In this document: in pieces, positions 8,566 through 16,513 of the stretch
How the letters are laid out: every line of letters starts with the position of its first letter
Numbering within the stretch: position 1 is the stretch's first letter
Origin: DATFVA01 sp963832715
GTDB taxonomy: Bacteria > Bacteroidota > Ignavibacteria > Ignavibacteriales > Ignavibacteriaceae
Direction of reading: 5' to 3'
Assembly: GCA_963832715.1 (NCBI GenBank)
Contig: CAWHVB010000001.1
Coordinates: 1-64,000 of the forward strand
DNA length: 64,000 nt
Program-made: the position numbers and the translations under genes
Notes under the pieces: model-generated
What the model saw: only the letters and a program-made list of their open reading frames with translations
Databases searched by the model: none
What the model was told of the DNA's origin: nothing

Positions 8566-8877
8566 ATGCTCAGTAAAAGTTATTTCAAAGAGAACGAGAT
8601 TATGCAGGAAATATTACGTATCTATTCTAAAATTTTAAAACGAACAGGGAGCGCAGCAGAGAAACAAAATTCATCATTTTATAATTACTTTATCATGCCG
8701 TTTTCAGCGGGGTTAACAGGCTTCGCCGCTTTTCTTTTTATTCTGATCGCTATGGATGTTTCAACGTACATGGTTGGAATAAGCAGTTCATTAGAAATTG
8801 GTTTGAAGGAATTATCTATTGCCGCAATCGGGTTTGTACTTCAGTTTACATACCAGCTGATCAAAAACGTTAAGTGA
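8566..8877 (+). CDS. Small membrane protein, unknown function
   Basis: The 103-residue product has two hydrophobic segments, at about residues 44-65 (PFSAGLTGFAAFLFILIAM) and 83-99 (LSIAAIGFVLQFTYQL), after a basic N-terminus. The in-frame ATG at 8602 is a plausible alternative start (91 residues, beginning MQEILRIYSK). TTGACA at about 8551 lies too near the first ATG to serve it well but could serve the second. I recognise no family. It is a stand-alone gene between the epimerase and a repeat block. Confidence 0.55.
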   Translation: MLSKSYFKENEIMQEILRIYSKILKRTGSAAEKQNSSFYNYFIMPFSAGLTGFAAFLFILIAMDVSTYMVGISSSLEIGLKELSIAAIGFVLQFTYQLIKNVK

Positions 8878-9063
8878 GTTTCAGGAAGATTCATTAAAAA
8901 TCTATTGCCGTAGTACGCTATGGCCGGGAAATTATCGCCTGGATAGAACGCAGATTTAATGGATCAATGAGATAGCAGTTTGCTGACCTGCCGTAAACTT
9001 TGCTCATGTAAAGCCGAACGCTGTTCGGCTTAATCATCTTCTTCCTCTTCATAAAATAGCAAA

Positions 9064-9083
9064 AGCCCTTCTTCCGAAGGGCA
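9064..9083 (-). terminator. Possible minus-strand terminator
   Basis: GCCCTTC, a TTCC loop and GAAGGGC form a perfect 7-bp stem. Read on the minus strand it is followed by TTTTGC, the usual intrinsic-terminator layout. The nearest minus-strand gene upstream of it in that direction is the protein at 10022-10624, about 940 bases away, so its owner is uncertain. Confidence 0.4.
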
Positions 9084-9523
9084 ATTACTATTATGTATGG
9101 AGACTCTTTTTATAAAATCGGCGCCGGCAGGCCGGAAATTCAGAATTGCTCGTTTGATTTAAATGGCGTTCCCTGGGTTCCCTTAACTGCCGGCAAAATC
9201 ATTCGCGGGACAATGCTCTGGCATCATCGCTCTCTAGCCGCAATATGTTTAATAACAAAATCCTGTCACCAAAAGATTTTCAAAACTCTTTCACAAATGT
9301 ATAAGAAATATTTACTTGTGCAGTGACAAAAATCATTAAGGATTCACGAATTTTATTAACGAGCTGATGCCGCTCCCTCTAAGCGATTCAGTCCGGTCCG
9401 ACGGATCGATTTACAAATAAATGAAGCGAATCAGCGATTCGCTTTACAGATCAATGAAGCGATTCAGCGAATCGCTTTACAGGATTCCCCCTCGCAGACA
9501 AGTTAAATATCTCCCGACCTGAG

Positions 9524-9594
9524 ATCCCTTTGTCATTTCGACATCCGACGCAAGGAGGATTTATCCCGCCGATAGGCGGATGGAGAAATCTTAC
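9524..9594 (+). repeat. Composite repeat, partial copy with insertion
   Basis: Only the first third of the composite repeat is present, from GATCCCTTTGTCATTTCGAC to GGAGAAATCTTA. It carries the 21-base insertion TTATCCCGCCGATAGGCGGA that also marks the copies near 11690 and 11989, so these three form a subgroup apart from copies at 81 and 3775. Confidence 0.75.
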
Positions 9595-10021
9595 CCGGGT
9601 ATATAACTCATTTCTCTGATAATTCGGCTAACTTTGCACATGTAAAGCTGAACGCCTGTTCAGCTTAATTAAGCTTGTACACCGAGCGCTGTTCGGCTAA
9701 CTTTGCACATGTAAAGCCGAACGCCTGTTCGGCTTGTGATTCCTCACTCCGGCGCTGACGGATCTCTTTACAAATATATGAAGCGAATCAGCGATTCGCT
9801 TTACAGATCAATGAAGCGAATCAGCGATTCGCTTTACAGGATTCCCTCCCTCGCAGGTTCTTCAAAAAATCCGGGAACTCCATCTTACCTTCTCATCTTC
9901 TTATCTTCTCATCTTCTTATCTTCTCAGCCTCTCAGCTTCTCAGCTTCTCATCTTCTTACGTTCTTATCCTCCTCCTCCTCAGCGCCTCTGCGGTAATCT
10001 CCGCAACTCCATCTTCCTGCC

Positions 10022-10624
10022 CTACAACCCTTCCAGCACTTCCAGTTCCTCAGCCCACACAAGCTCGCAGGCACCACCGCCGGTATCGTTTCTGCTGAGC
10101 GAACTTTTCCAATGCCAGCCGTCTTTTCCCTTTACAGCAACCAGGTACCCTTTCATTTCTATTATGCATCCTTTATATAGTTTATCGAGCGTCTCTTCAA
10201 CTTCATCGTTCGCAGGAATAATATGCATATTGGAACTGTGTGTCATTATCTCAGAAGCAGGAATAACCAGGTGCTCGGCTTTCCAGTGATACCACCTGTT
10301 GCTCTGACTTATATCTAGACCGTCGATGATTGCCTGGTTAGACATTTGTCCCCACCCCAGCGCAAGATCCATCGGCGACAAATCGCTTTCTCTTCCAACT
10401 GAAAAACTGTTGGTACTTAATACGTAGGCTTTAAGCTTAAATTCTGCCAGGGGCGTGATTGTGTAGTCATCCTTTTCCCAGGGGACAGGATTAACTACGG
10501 TTGTCTGAACAGGGTCATCAGGACAAAGTACACCCGGCGCATGCTGCAGTACTTTTTCAGGCCAGTAGCTGTAAACAAGTATACCCGTTACAGCAATAAT
10601 CAGGAAAATGGAAAATTTCTTCAT
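10022..10624 (-). CDS. Membrane-anchored protein, unknown function
   Basis: I place the start at the ATG at 10624 (200 residues, MKKFSIFLIIAVTG) because it opens a normal signal/anchor segment; an in-frame extension to 10675 adds a Cys/His-rich stretch with no support. After the hydrophobic segment (about residues 4-20) comes a periplasmic domain with motifs FKLKAYVLSTNSF, ESDLSPMDLALGWGQMS, ISQSNRWYHW and a C-terminal KGKDGWHWKSSLSRND. I have the impression that the DLSPxDLALGWGxMS-type motif recurs in unannotated envelope proteins of several phyla, but I know no function. It is a single gene between repeats and the divergent lipocalin gene. Confidence 0.7.
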   Translation of the reverse strand: MKKFSIFLIIAVTGILVYSYWPEKVLQHAPGVLCPDDPVQTTVVNPVPWEKDDYTITPLAEFKLKAYVLSTNSFSVGRESDLSPMDLALGWGQMSNQAIIDGLDISQSNRWYHWKAEHLVIPASEIMTHSSNMHIIPANDEVEETLDKLYKGCIIEMKGYLVAVKGKDGWHWKSSLSRNDTGGGACELVWAEELEVLEGL

Positions 10625-10866
10625 AAGATTTTTTGCTTTACCTTCACAAAATAAATGCCAGCAGTGATAGTGCAAAATAGTGTATTTTACAATTGTTCAT
10701 TCGTAAATTTGTATGTAAATACGTGCAATTCTAATCGAATGCCAATATAATTACCATTAAGCGGCTATCACCCATTGTTTCAGCGAGCGGGTCTGAAGGG
10801 AATTATTTAAGCCTAATTTGTGTTTAGCATTTTAGAACCTGATAAATCAAGAAAGAACTAATCGTT

Positions 10867-11406
10867 ATGAAAATATATATCATAATTTTATTATTAATTT
10901 CAGCTGGTAATATCATGCCTCAGAAAGAAAACACTCAACCGGTTACTGTAAAGCACGTTAACCTGGAAAAATACACCGGTCTCTGGTACGAAATATCGAA
11001 GATACCCAACAGGTTTCAGAAACAATGCATCGGTAATACTACGGCACGTTATTCTATGAATGATGACGGCACAATTAAAGTGGTTAACAGCTGCAGACAG
11101 GATGACGGCACAATGGATTCATCTGAGGGACTGGCAAAGATAGTAGATACTGCATCAAACGCTAAGCTTGAAGTTAGTTTTGTCAGTATACTCGGGTTCC
11201 ATTTATTCTGGGGCGATTATTGGATTATAGGTCTTGCGGACGATTACTCGTATGCCGTAATCGGAACACCAAACAGAAAATACGGATGGATTTTGAGCCG
11301 TACAAGGCAGCTGCCCGAAGACAAATTAAAACAGGCAAATGAAATCCTGAAGCAGAACGGCTATGATCCTAAAAACTTCATCCCAACTGATCAGACCCCG
11401 CTGTAA
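10867..11406 (+). CDS. blc: Bacterial lipocalin (Blc-like)
   Basis: The 179-residue protein has a short signal peptide (about residues 1-17) without a clear lipobox cysteine, unlike the lipid-anchored E. coli Blc. The lipocalin signature YTGLWYEISKIPNRFQ lies at residues 36-51 (G38, W40), and the second conserved region YAVIGTPNRKYGWILSRTR near 137-155. The family binds fatty acids or lysophospholipids in a beta-barrel and is tied to envelope stress. The stop codon lies in the first bases of a hairpin repeat (CTGTAAAGCCC), so repeat insertion may have set the present C-terminus. Single-gene unit. Confidence 0.9.
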   Translation: MKIYIIILLLISAGNIMPQKENTQPVTVKHVNLEKYTGLWYEISKIPNRFQKQCIGNTTARYSMNDDGTIKVVNSCRQDDGTMDSSEGLAKIVDTASNAKLEVSFVSILGFHLFWGDYWIIGLADDYSYAVIGTPNRKYGWILSRTRQLPEDKLKQANEILKQNGYDPKNFIPTDQTPL

Positions 11407-11689
11407 AGCCCGAACGCCTGGTTTACATGTAAAGCCGAACGCCTGTTCGGCTTACTTTGCACATGTAAAGCTGAACGCCTGTTCAGCTTCAAAAAACCAT
11501 CAATTAATTTCACCTGTACTCATCTTCTTATCTTCCCATCTTCCCATCTTCTTACCTTCTTACTTGCTACTTCTTCCTTGATCGTCGCGGTCATCGAGTT
11601 TTTCGAACGGAGCGATAGCGAAGTGAGAAAAGTATCGAGATGACCGGCAAGAAGTTGTAATCCGTATCGTAGCTCAGGTCCCCCAACCT

Positions 11690-11915
11690 GCGATCCCTTT
11701 GTCATTTCGACATCCGACGTAAGGAGGATTTATCCCGCCGATAGGCGGATGGAGAAATCTTAAGCAGAAGCCAGGAAGATAAGAAGATGAGAAGATTAGT
11801 AAAACACTCCTGTCTTCGCCGTATAACGGCGATACCTTAGTAGGAATAGTGTTACCCTGGGTGCCTTGAGCTGCAGAGCAGCGACACATTTCCGATTGGG
11901 ATGCTTGTTAAATCT
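11690..11915 (+). repeat. Composite repeat, copy with insertion (3)
   Basis: Collinear with the 81-288 copy but carrying the 21-base insertion after GGAGGAT, which contains CCGCCGATAGGCGG, itself a small palindrome. It is nearly identical to the copy 300 bases downstream, from which it is separated by one hairpin repeat, so this pair looks like a recent tandem duplication. Confidence 0.85.
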
Positions 11916-11988
11916 TCCCTTAAGCGAATCAGCGATTCGCTTTACAGGATTCCCTCCCTCGCAGACAAATTAAATATCCCCAACCTGC

Positions 11989-12213
11989 GACCCCTTTGTC
12001 ATTTCGACATCCGACGTAAGGAGGATTTATCCCGCCGATAGGCGGATGGAGAAATCTTAAGCAGAAGCCAGGAAGATAAGAAGATGAGAAGATTAGTAAA
12101 ACACTCCTGTCTTCGCCGTATAACGGCGATACCTTAGTAGGAATGGTGTTACCCTGGGTGCCTTGAGCTGCAGAGCAGCGACACATTTCCGATTGGGATG
12201 CTTGTTAGTCGTT
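11989..12213 (+). repeat. Composite repeat, copy with insertion (4)
   Basis: Nearly identical to the copy at 11690, with the same insertion and the same CTGGGTGCCTTGAGCTGCAG variant where copies 1 and 2 read CAGGAGGCC. That shared variant supports recent duplication of one from the other. Confidence 0.85.
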
Positions 12214-12509
12214 CCCCCAAGCGGCTCACTCCGGCTCCGACGGATCGCTTTACAAATATATGAAGCGAATCAGCGATTCGCTTTACAGATCAATGAAGCG
12301 AATCAGCGATTCGCTTTACAGGACTCCCTCCCTCGCAGACAAATTAAACTCCATCTTGCAATCATATAGTATTTCGAATGGAGCGACACCTGTAAAGCCG
12401 AACGCCTGTTCGGCTTGTGTAAAGCAAATATTCTCAACTTTAAACTTGAGCTTAACCCCGCCGAATCATATTTTCCCTTTTAATCTTTAACTGAAACTGA
12501 ATAACGCCT

Positions 12510-13058
12510 ATGTACCCATTATTAATCATAATAGTACTTATCATTCTTCTCTTCGTCTTTCTGTACAACCGCCTCGTACGGCAGCACAATGTAGTTAAAG
12601 AAGCATGGAGCGGTATTGACGTGCAGCTTAAAAGAAGGTACGACCTTATCCCGAATGTAGTGAACGCTGTTAAAGGGTATGCATCGTATGAGAAGAACCT
12701 GCTGGAGGAAATTACTAGTCAGCGGGCAAAATCTATGCAGCTTAATTCGCCCGGTGAGAAAGCCGGACCCGAATCGGAATTATCCGGTATGCTTAAAAAT
12801 CTTTTTGCTGTAGTTGAAAATTACCCCGACCTTAAAGCGAACCAGAATTTCCTCAACCTTCAGCAGCAGCTTACGGAGGTAGAAGATCAGATCCAGTATG
12901 CAAGAAGATATTATAACGGCGCTGTCAGAGATTATAATATTACTGTTGAATCTTTCCCCTCAAATATTACAGCTTCGCTCTTTAATTTTAAGAAAGAGGA
13001 ATTCTTTGAGATTACTCTGGCCACTGAACGTGAAACACCTAAAGTCGGATTATCATAA
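12510..13058 (+). CDS. lemA: LemA family protein
   Basis: The 182-residue protein has one N-terminal membrane segment (about residues 3-20) and the LemA helical domain: YNRLVRQHNVVKEAWSGIDVQLKRRYDLIPNVVNAVKGYASYE (split here across residues 19-65), NQNFLNLQQQLTEVEDQIQYARRYYNGAVRDYN and a C-terminal FPSNITASLFNF. The length is typical. LemA proteins are membrane-anchored coiled proteins of unclear role. It ends one base before the next gene's start (13060), and the LemA-DUF2207 pairing is common, so the two products probably act together at the membrane. Confidence 0.93.
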   Translation: MYPLLIIIVLIILLFVFLYNRLVRQHNVVKEAWSGIDVQLKRRYDLIPNVVNAVKGYASYEKNLLEEITSQRAKSMQLNSPGEKAGPESELSGMLKNLFAVVENYPDLKANQNFLNLQQQLTEVEDQIQYARRYYNGAVRDYNITVESFPSNITASLFNFKKEEFFEITLATERETPKVGLS

Positions 13059-13059
13059 T

Positions 13060-15120
13060 ATGAATAAAACATTATTATTTTTTCTGTTTGTGTTGACGGC
13101 TGTACCCTCCCTTTTTGCTCAGCAGGAGAAGATCTATTCTTACCACAGCGACATTGTAATCAATAAAGATGCTTCAATGCTCGTAACCGAAACAATTAAA
13201 GTTAAAGCGATGGGTATCGATATAAGAAGAGGGATCTACAGGGATTTCCCTACAACTTATAATGACGCATACGGCAACAAAGTTGTTGTTGATATGGATA
13301 TTATCGGCGTTTACAGAGATGGCCAGGTTGAGGATTATCATACAGAGAATCATGATAACGGCATCAGAATTTATGCGGGAAATAAAAATGTATACCTCGA
13401 TCCCGGAGATTATACTTACAAAATAATTTATAAAACGAACAGACAGCTCGGCTTCTTCGGCGATCACGATGAGCTTTACTGGAATGTTACGGGAAACGGC
13501 TGGGTATTCCCTATTGAAAATGTCTCTGCAGAGATAACCCTTCCTGAAAACGTCCCGGCAGGTGAACTAAAATATTATGGTTATACAGGCAGACAGGGTT
13601 CTCGTGAAAAAGCTCTTAAGTCCCATATATCCGGTGCAGGTACGGTTTCTTACGAGACTACCCGGCCTCTGGGTTCGTATGAAGGGTTAACAATTGTGCT
13701 CGAGTTCCCGAAGGGAATTGTTACCGAACCTGAAGGACTTCAGAAGCTGGGATATTTTGCCCAGGATAATCTTAGTGAAATTATAGGACTTATAGGTCTG
13801 CTGGTCATCTTCTTTTATTATATCACTGTATGGAATAAGGTGGGCAAGGACCCGGATAAGGATGTTATTGTCCCCCTCTTCACTCCCCCTGATAACCTTT
13901 CTCCTGCCGCAGTGCGTTATATAAGCCGAATGGGTTTCGATAATAATGCCTTTACAGCGGCGATTATTAATATGGCTGTAAAAGGATATTTGAAAATTAA
14001 AGAGACCGACGGCAAGTATTCTTTGCTGCGGCTCAAGACTGATACTTCCGCATTAAGTAATGAGGAAAAGGAAATTGCCGGAAAGCTAAGTTTTTCAAAA
14101 AATGCTGCGGGTAGTGATCAGGTTGAAGATGCACTTAAGAAGCTTGATAGTCTTAAAAACAGCAATAGCCCTATTGCCAGAACAATTTCCGGCGCTATTT
14201 CTTCTGTAATTCAGAGTAAGTTGAAGGCAATGCCCCGCCAGGAACAATTGCCGGGTCAGGAATATGAGCTGGAGTTAAAGAACACTAATCATTCGATTTT
14301 CAGCAGCGCGATAAATGCCTTAAAGAAGGAACTAAAGACTTCCTACGAAAAAACATATTTTATTACTAATAGAAAACAATTCGTAATCGGCGCTGTAATC
14401 TCCTTTTTGTTTCTTCTGCTGAGCATTTCGATGGGTCACGGTGAACAGGTTTTTCTGCTTGTCTGGATATCGATATGGAGCCTTGGAGTCGGTGCCCTTT
14501 TAATAAATTTGTTAAGAACCTGGAAACGTTTGTTCTCAGGCGGGAAGATTAAAGCATCCCTTATAGGTACAGTGATCTTTTCTTCATTGTTCGCTCTTCC
14601 GTTTGTTATCGGTGAAATTGCCGGAATCTATTTCTTTTATAGCTCCGGTTCATTTCTTTCCGGTATCATTGTAGGAGTTATCATATTCCTGAACGTTCTT
14701 TTTTATCATTTGCTAAAAGCACCCACCCTCCTTGGGAGGAAAGTGCTGGATAAAATAGAAGGCTTCAGGATGTATCTTGCTACGGCTGAAAAAGACAGGC
14801 TTAATTATTTTACACCTGTTGAGAAAACACCGGAACTCTTTGAGAAATATCTGCCTTTTGCTTTTGCCCTCGGGGTAGAGCAAAAATGGTCGGAACAATT
14901 CTCTGATGTACTGGCCAAGGCAGCTCTTGAACAAAATTATTCGCCATCGTTTTATTCGGGAGCAGGCTGGAGCGGATTTGACGCGTCCGGGTTTGCATCT
15001 TCTTTCGGGAGTTCATTCTCAGGAGCGATATCTTCTTCCTCAACTGCACCCGGCTCAAGTTCAGGCAGCGGCGGTTCCTCCGGCGGCGGCGGAGGAGGAG
15101 GCGGCGGCGGCGGCTGGTAG
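13060..15120 (+). CDS. DUF2207 domain membrane protein
   Basis: I use the ATG at 13060 (686 residues), just after the lemA stop, because it opens a signal peptide ending SLFAQQ; a longer frame back to 12898 lies inside lemA. Residues 22-240 are the extracytoplasmic DUF2207 domain (EKIYSYHSDIVINKDASMLVTETI, then RRGIYRDFPT). A membrane segment follows near 250-268, two or more further hydrophobic segments at about 440-535, and a cytoplasmic helical part. The C-terminus is Ser/Gly-rich and ends in a run of eleven glycines and tryptophan, a tail usual for this family. Function unknown; partner of LemA. Confidence 0.9.
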   Translation: MNKTLLFFLFVLTAVPSLFAQQEKIYSYHSDIVINKDASMLVTETIKVKAMGIDIRRGIYRDFPTTYNDAYGNKVVVDMDIIGVYRDGQVEDYHTENHDNGIRIYAGNKNVYLDPGDYTYKIIYKTNRQLGFFGDHDELYWNVTGNGWVFPIENVSAEITLPENVPAGELKYYGYTGRQGSREKALKSHISGAGTVSYETTRPLGSYEGLTIVLEFPKGIVTEPEGLQKLGYFAQDNLSEIIGLIGLLVIFFYYITVWNKVGKDPDKDVIVPLFTPPDNLSPAAVRYISRMGFDNNAFTAAIINMAVKGYLKIKETDGKYSLLRLKTDTSALSNEEKEIAGKLSFSKNAAGSDQVEDALKKLDSLKNSNSPIARTISGAISSVIQSKLKAMPRQEQLPGQEYELELKNTNHSIFSSAINALKKELKTSYEKTYFITNRKQFVIGAVISFLFLLLSISMGHGEQVFLLVWISIWSLGVGALLINLLRTWKRLFSGGKIKASLIGTVIFSSLFALPFVIGEIAGIYFFYSSGSFLSGIIVGVIIFLNVLFYHLLKAPTLLGRKVLDKIEGFRMYLATAEKDRLNYFTPVEKTPELFEKYLPFAFALGVEQKWSEQFSDVLAKAALEQNYSPSFYSGAGWSGFDASGFASSFGSSFSGAISSSSTAPGSSSGSGGSSGGGGGGGGGGGW

Positions 15121-15394
15121 AAGTTGATCGCCTGTAAAGCCGAACTCTGTTCGGCTCTAAATTTTACGAAGCAAATAAACTTTATGAAAAATCCTGGCCG
15201 CCAGATTCTGAGCCCTTCTCCTATCGCGCAGCGATAAACTTAATGGAACATTGTGAAACCTTTATGCAAATTCCTGGCTCTCCACACGACATGGTTCATC
15301 CCAAAACTCCACCAACTCCACGACTCCATCTCGCCCTCTCATCTTCTTAGCTTCTCACCTTCTTATCTTCTTAGCTTCTTATCTTCTCACCTTC
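15121..15394. repeat. Hairpin and CT-rich tract
   Basis: A hairpin with AAGCCGAAC/GTTCGGCT begins at 15137, sixteen bases after the DUF2207 stop codon, and could act as its transcript end. A CT-rich tract of CATCTTCTTAG-like units covers about 15335-15410 and runs into the truncated end of the IS3 remnant. Confidence 0.7.
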
Positions 15395-15694
15395 TCACTT
15401 CTCACTTGAGAATGTGTTTACTACTTTTTTTAATATGTCGCGCTCCTCTTTTACATCCATTAATTCTTTCCTGAGTTTTCTCAATTCTTCCTCTTCTGGT
15501 TTTAACCGCCCGTTGCCTGGGAATGAATTCTTCGGATCTTCTCTATACTGTTTTATCCATCGATACAGAACATTTTCATTTATCCCTAAGCCCTCTGCTA
15601 CATCCCTGGCTCTTCGGCCTCCCTCAAGAACCAATTTTACTGAATCTCTCTTAAATTCAGCATCATAAATCCTTCGTTTTTTTCCTGTTTCCAT
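15395..15694 (-). CDS. IS3-family orfA transposase remnant
   Basis: The 99-residue product is an IS3-type OrfA: a helix-turn-helix (KKRRIYDAEFKRDSVKLV, then ARDVAEGLGINENVLYRWIKQY) and the leucine-zipper region (EEELRKLRKELMDVKEERDILKKVV). OrfA normally continues into OrfB by frameshift; here the frame ends in TFSSEK inside the CT-rich tract and no OrfB follows. The element is therefore truncated at its 3' side and not autonomous. GGAGG precedes the start. Confidence 0.85.
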   Translation of the reverse strand: METGKKRRIYDAEFKRDSVKLVLEGGRRARDVAEGLGINENVLYRWIKQYREDPKNSFPGNGRLKPEEEELRKLRKELMDVKEERDILKKVVNTFSSEK

Positions 15695-15852
15695 ATTTTT
15701 CCTCCAATGATTTACTATTAATATACTAGCTTAACCATTGGTACGCTACAGGGGTAAGTTCAATCCTTCGTTTTTTTCCTGTTTCCATATTTTTCCTCCA
15801 ATGATTTTACATTATATACTAGCTTAACCATTGGTACGCTACAGGGGTAAGC
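15668..15852. repeat. Tandem ~90-bp duplication of IS left end
   Basis: Two units, 15668-15758 and 15762-15852, both run from AATCCTTCGTTTTTTTCC to GTACGCTACAGGGGTAAG. They differ by a few bases near ATTTACTATTAATATACT versus ATTTTACATTATATACT. Each contains the start of orfA, but only the inner one is joined to a full frame. Confidence 0.85.
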
Positions 15853-15898
15853 TCAGTTCACACCTTCTCATCTTTTTCCCTTCTCCCCGCCCTCTGCC

Positions 15899-16387
15899 CT
15901 ACATACTCTCCCGCTCAATAGGCAGCAGCTGTATCCTGCCATTTATCTTATAAGTTAAGCCCATAATAATTCCGAAGATCATATACATTCCTATGAACAC
16001 GATAATGTACGGAAATCCGTCGTGCGCCATGAAGTATCCCGGCGCAGGTAAATAGCGGGGTATAACAGGACTAATAACGGGAAATAATCCGTATAAAAAT
16101 CCCGCAATAATTGTATGAGGTACAGCGATCTTCAAACCTGCCTCCCAGCCTGTTCTACGTGTACCAAGTTCAAAGAAGAAGGCATATATAATACCGAATA
16201 TCATTCCCACAAAAACATGGATACCGAATCCGATCCACCACATACCTATAGACGGCATCCCGCCGAACATCGTACCCAGTACCATCTCGAGATCAATGTG
16301 CATCCCAAGGTATCTTAAGATCAGATTGTAAAAAGTTACTGCAACCGCACCTATTGCACCGCCTGTCATTGCACGACCGTAATTCAT
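15899..16387 (-). CDS. Integral membrane protein, unknown function
   Basis: A 162-residue, strongly hydrophobic protein with about four membrane segments (near residues 7-27, 45-72, 86-108 and 127-148) joined by short loops rich in Gly and Pro. The ATG at 16387 is preferred to a GTG directly before it because GGAG then sits about five bases upstream. I recognise no family beyond a general resemblance to small uncharacterised membrane proteins of this lineage. It is followed on the same strand, with an intervening 120-base gap, by a cation-transporter-like gene's downstream end. Confidence 0.65.
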   Translation of the reverse strand: MNYGRAMTGGAIGAVAVTFYNLILRYLGMHIDLEMVLGTMFGGMPSIGMWWIGFGIHVFVGMIFGIIYAFFFELGTRRTGWEAGLKIAVPHTIIAGFLYGLFPVISPVIPRYLPAPGYFMAHDGFPYIIVFIGMYMIFGIIMGLTYKINGRIQLLPIERESM

Positions 16388-16513
16388 CACAGCTCCGTTT
16401 ATTCAGTTATTAATCATTATTAATGAATATCGGGATAAGGTGAGGTTAGGCGAATCACAACTTAGGTTGCGGGAAAGACCTTGCCGGCGGTGACATAAAA
16501 TCACCCGCACTCA

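Larger units (their letters stand above)
8878..10021. repeat. Repeat-filled gap
   Basis: Hairpins with stem AAGCCGAAC/GTTCGGCTT lie at 9011-9031 and 9714-9735, and AAGCTGAAC/GTTCAGCTT at 9645-9666. The sister type lies at 9424-9444, 9457-9477, 9781-9801 and 9814-9834, using both stem orders. A partial composite repeat lies at 9524-9594. A CT-rich tract (units such as CATCTTCTTAT) covers about 9890-9970. A 77-codon open frame at 9093-9326 lacks a ribosome site and coding character. GCCCTTC/GAAGGGC at 9065-9082 followed by T-rich sequence on the minus strand could end minus-strand transcripts. Confidence 0.8.
11407..12509. repeat. Repeat-filled gap with two composite copies
   Basis: Hairpins lie at 11432-11453 and 12395-12416 (stem AAGCCGAAC/GTTCGGCTT), 11468-11489 (AAGCTGAAC/GTTCAGCTT), and 11922-11942, 12263-12283 and 12296-12316 (AAGCGAATC/GATTCGCTT). 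Composite copies fill about 11690-11915 and 11989-12213. CT-rich DNA lies at 11517-11575, followed by a half copy of the second repeat family at about 11590-11642. Frames on the minus strand at 11674-11889 and 11929-12186 share the same peptide because they translate the same repeat. The last ~90 bases are the leader of lemA. Confidence 0.85.
15395..15855 (-). mobile_element. Truncated IS3-type element with duplicated left end
   Basis: The left end, read on the minus strand, begins near 15855 with TGAGCTTACCCCTGTAGCG. The ~90 bases at 15762-15852 are repeated almost exactly at 15668-15758, covering the terminus, leader and first codons of orfA. The right part of the element, with orfB, is missing. 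This fits either a nested insertion or a tandem slippage followed by deletion. Confidence 0.7.

Noticed and set aside
9093..9326. A 77-codon plus-strand frame
   Set aside because: No ribosome site, no recognisable domain, and it begins beside a terminator-like hairpin.
11674..12186. Two minus-strand frames (11674-11889, 11929-12186) with almost the same 65-residue N-terminal peptide, looking like a duplicated small gene
   Set aside because: Both only translate the composite repeat in the same frame; there is no ribosome site and the similarity is exactly that of the DNA repeat.
1..12420. Regularly repeated short palindromes considered as a CRISPR array
   Set aside because: Spacing is irregular, the intervening sequence is itself repeated rather than unique, and there are no cas genes.
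12898..13059. A 54-codon upstream extension of the DUF2207 gene inside lemA
   Set aside because: The signal peptide begins at 13060 and the extension only reads lemA in another frame.
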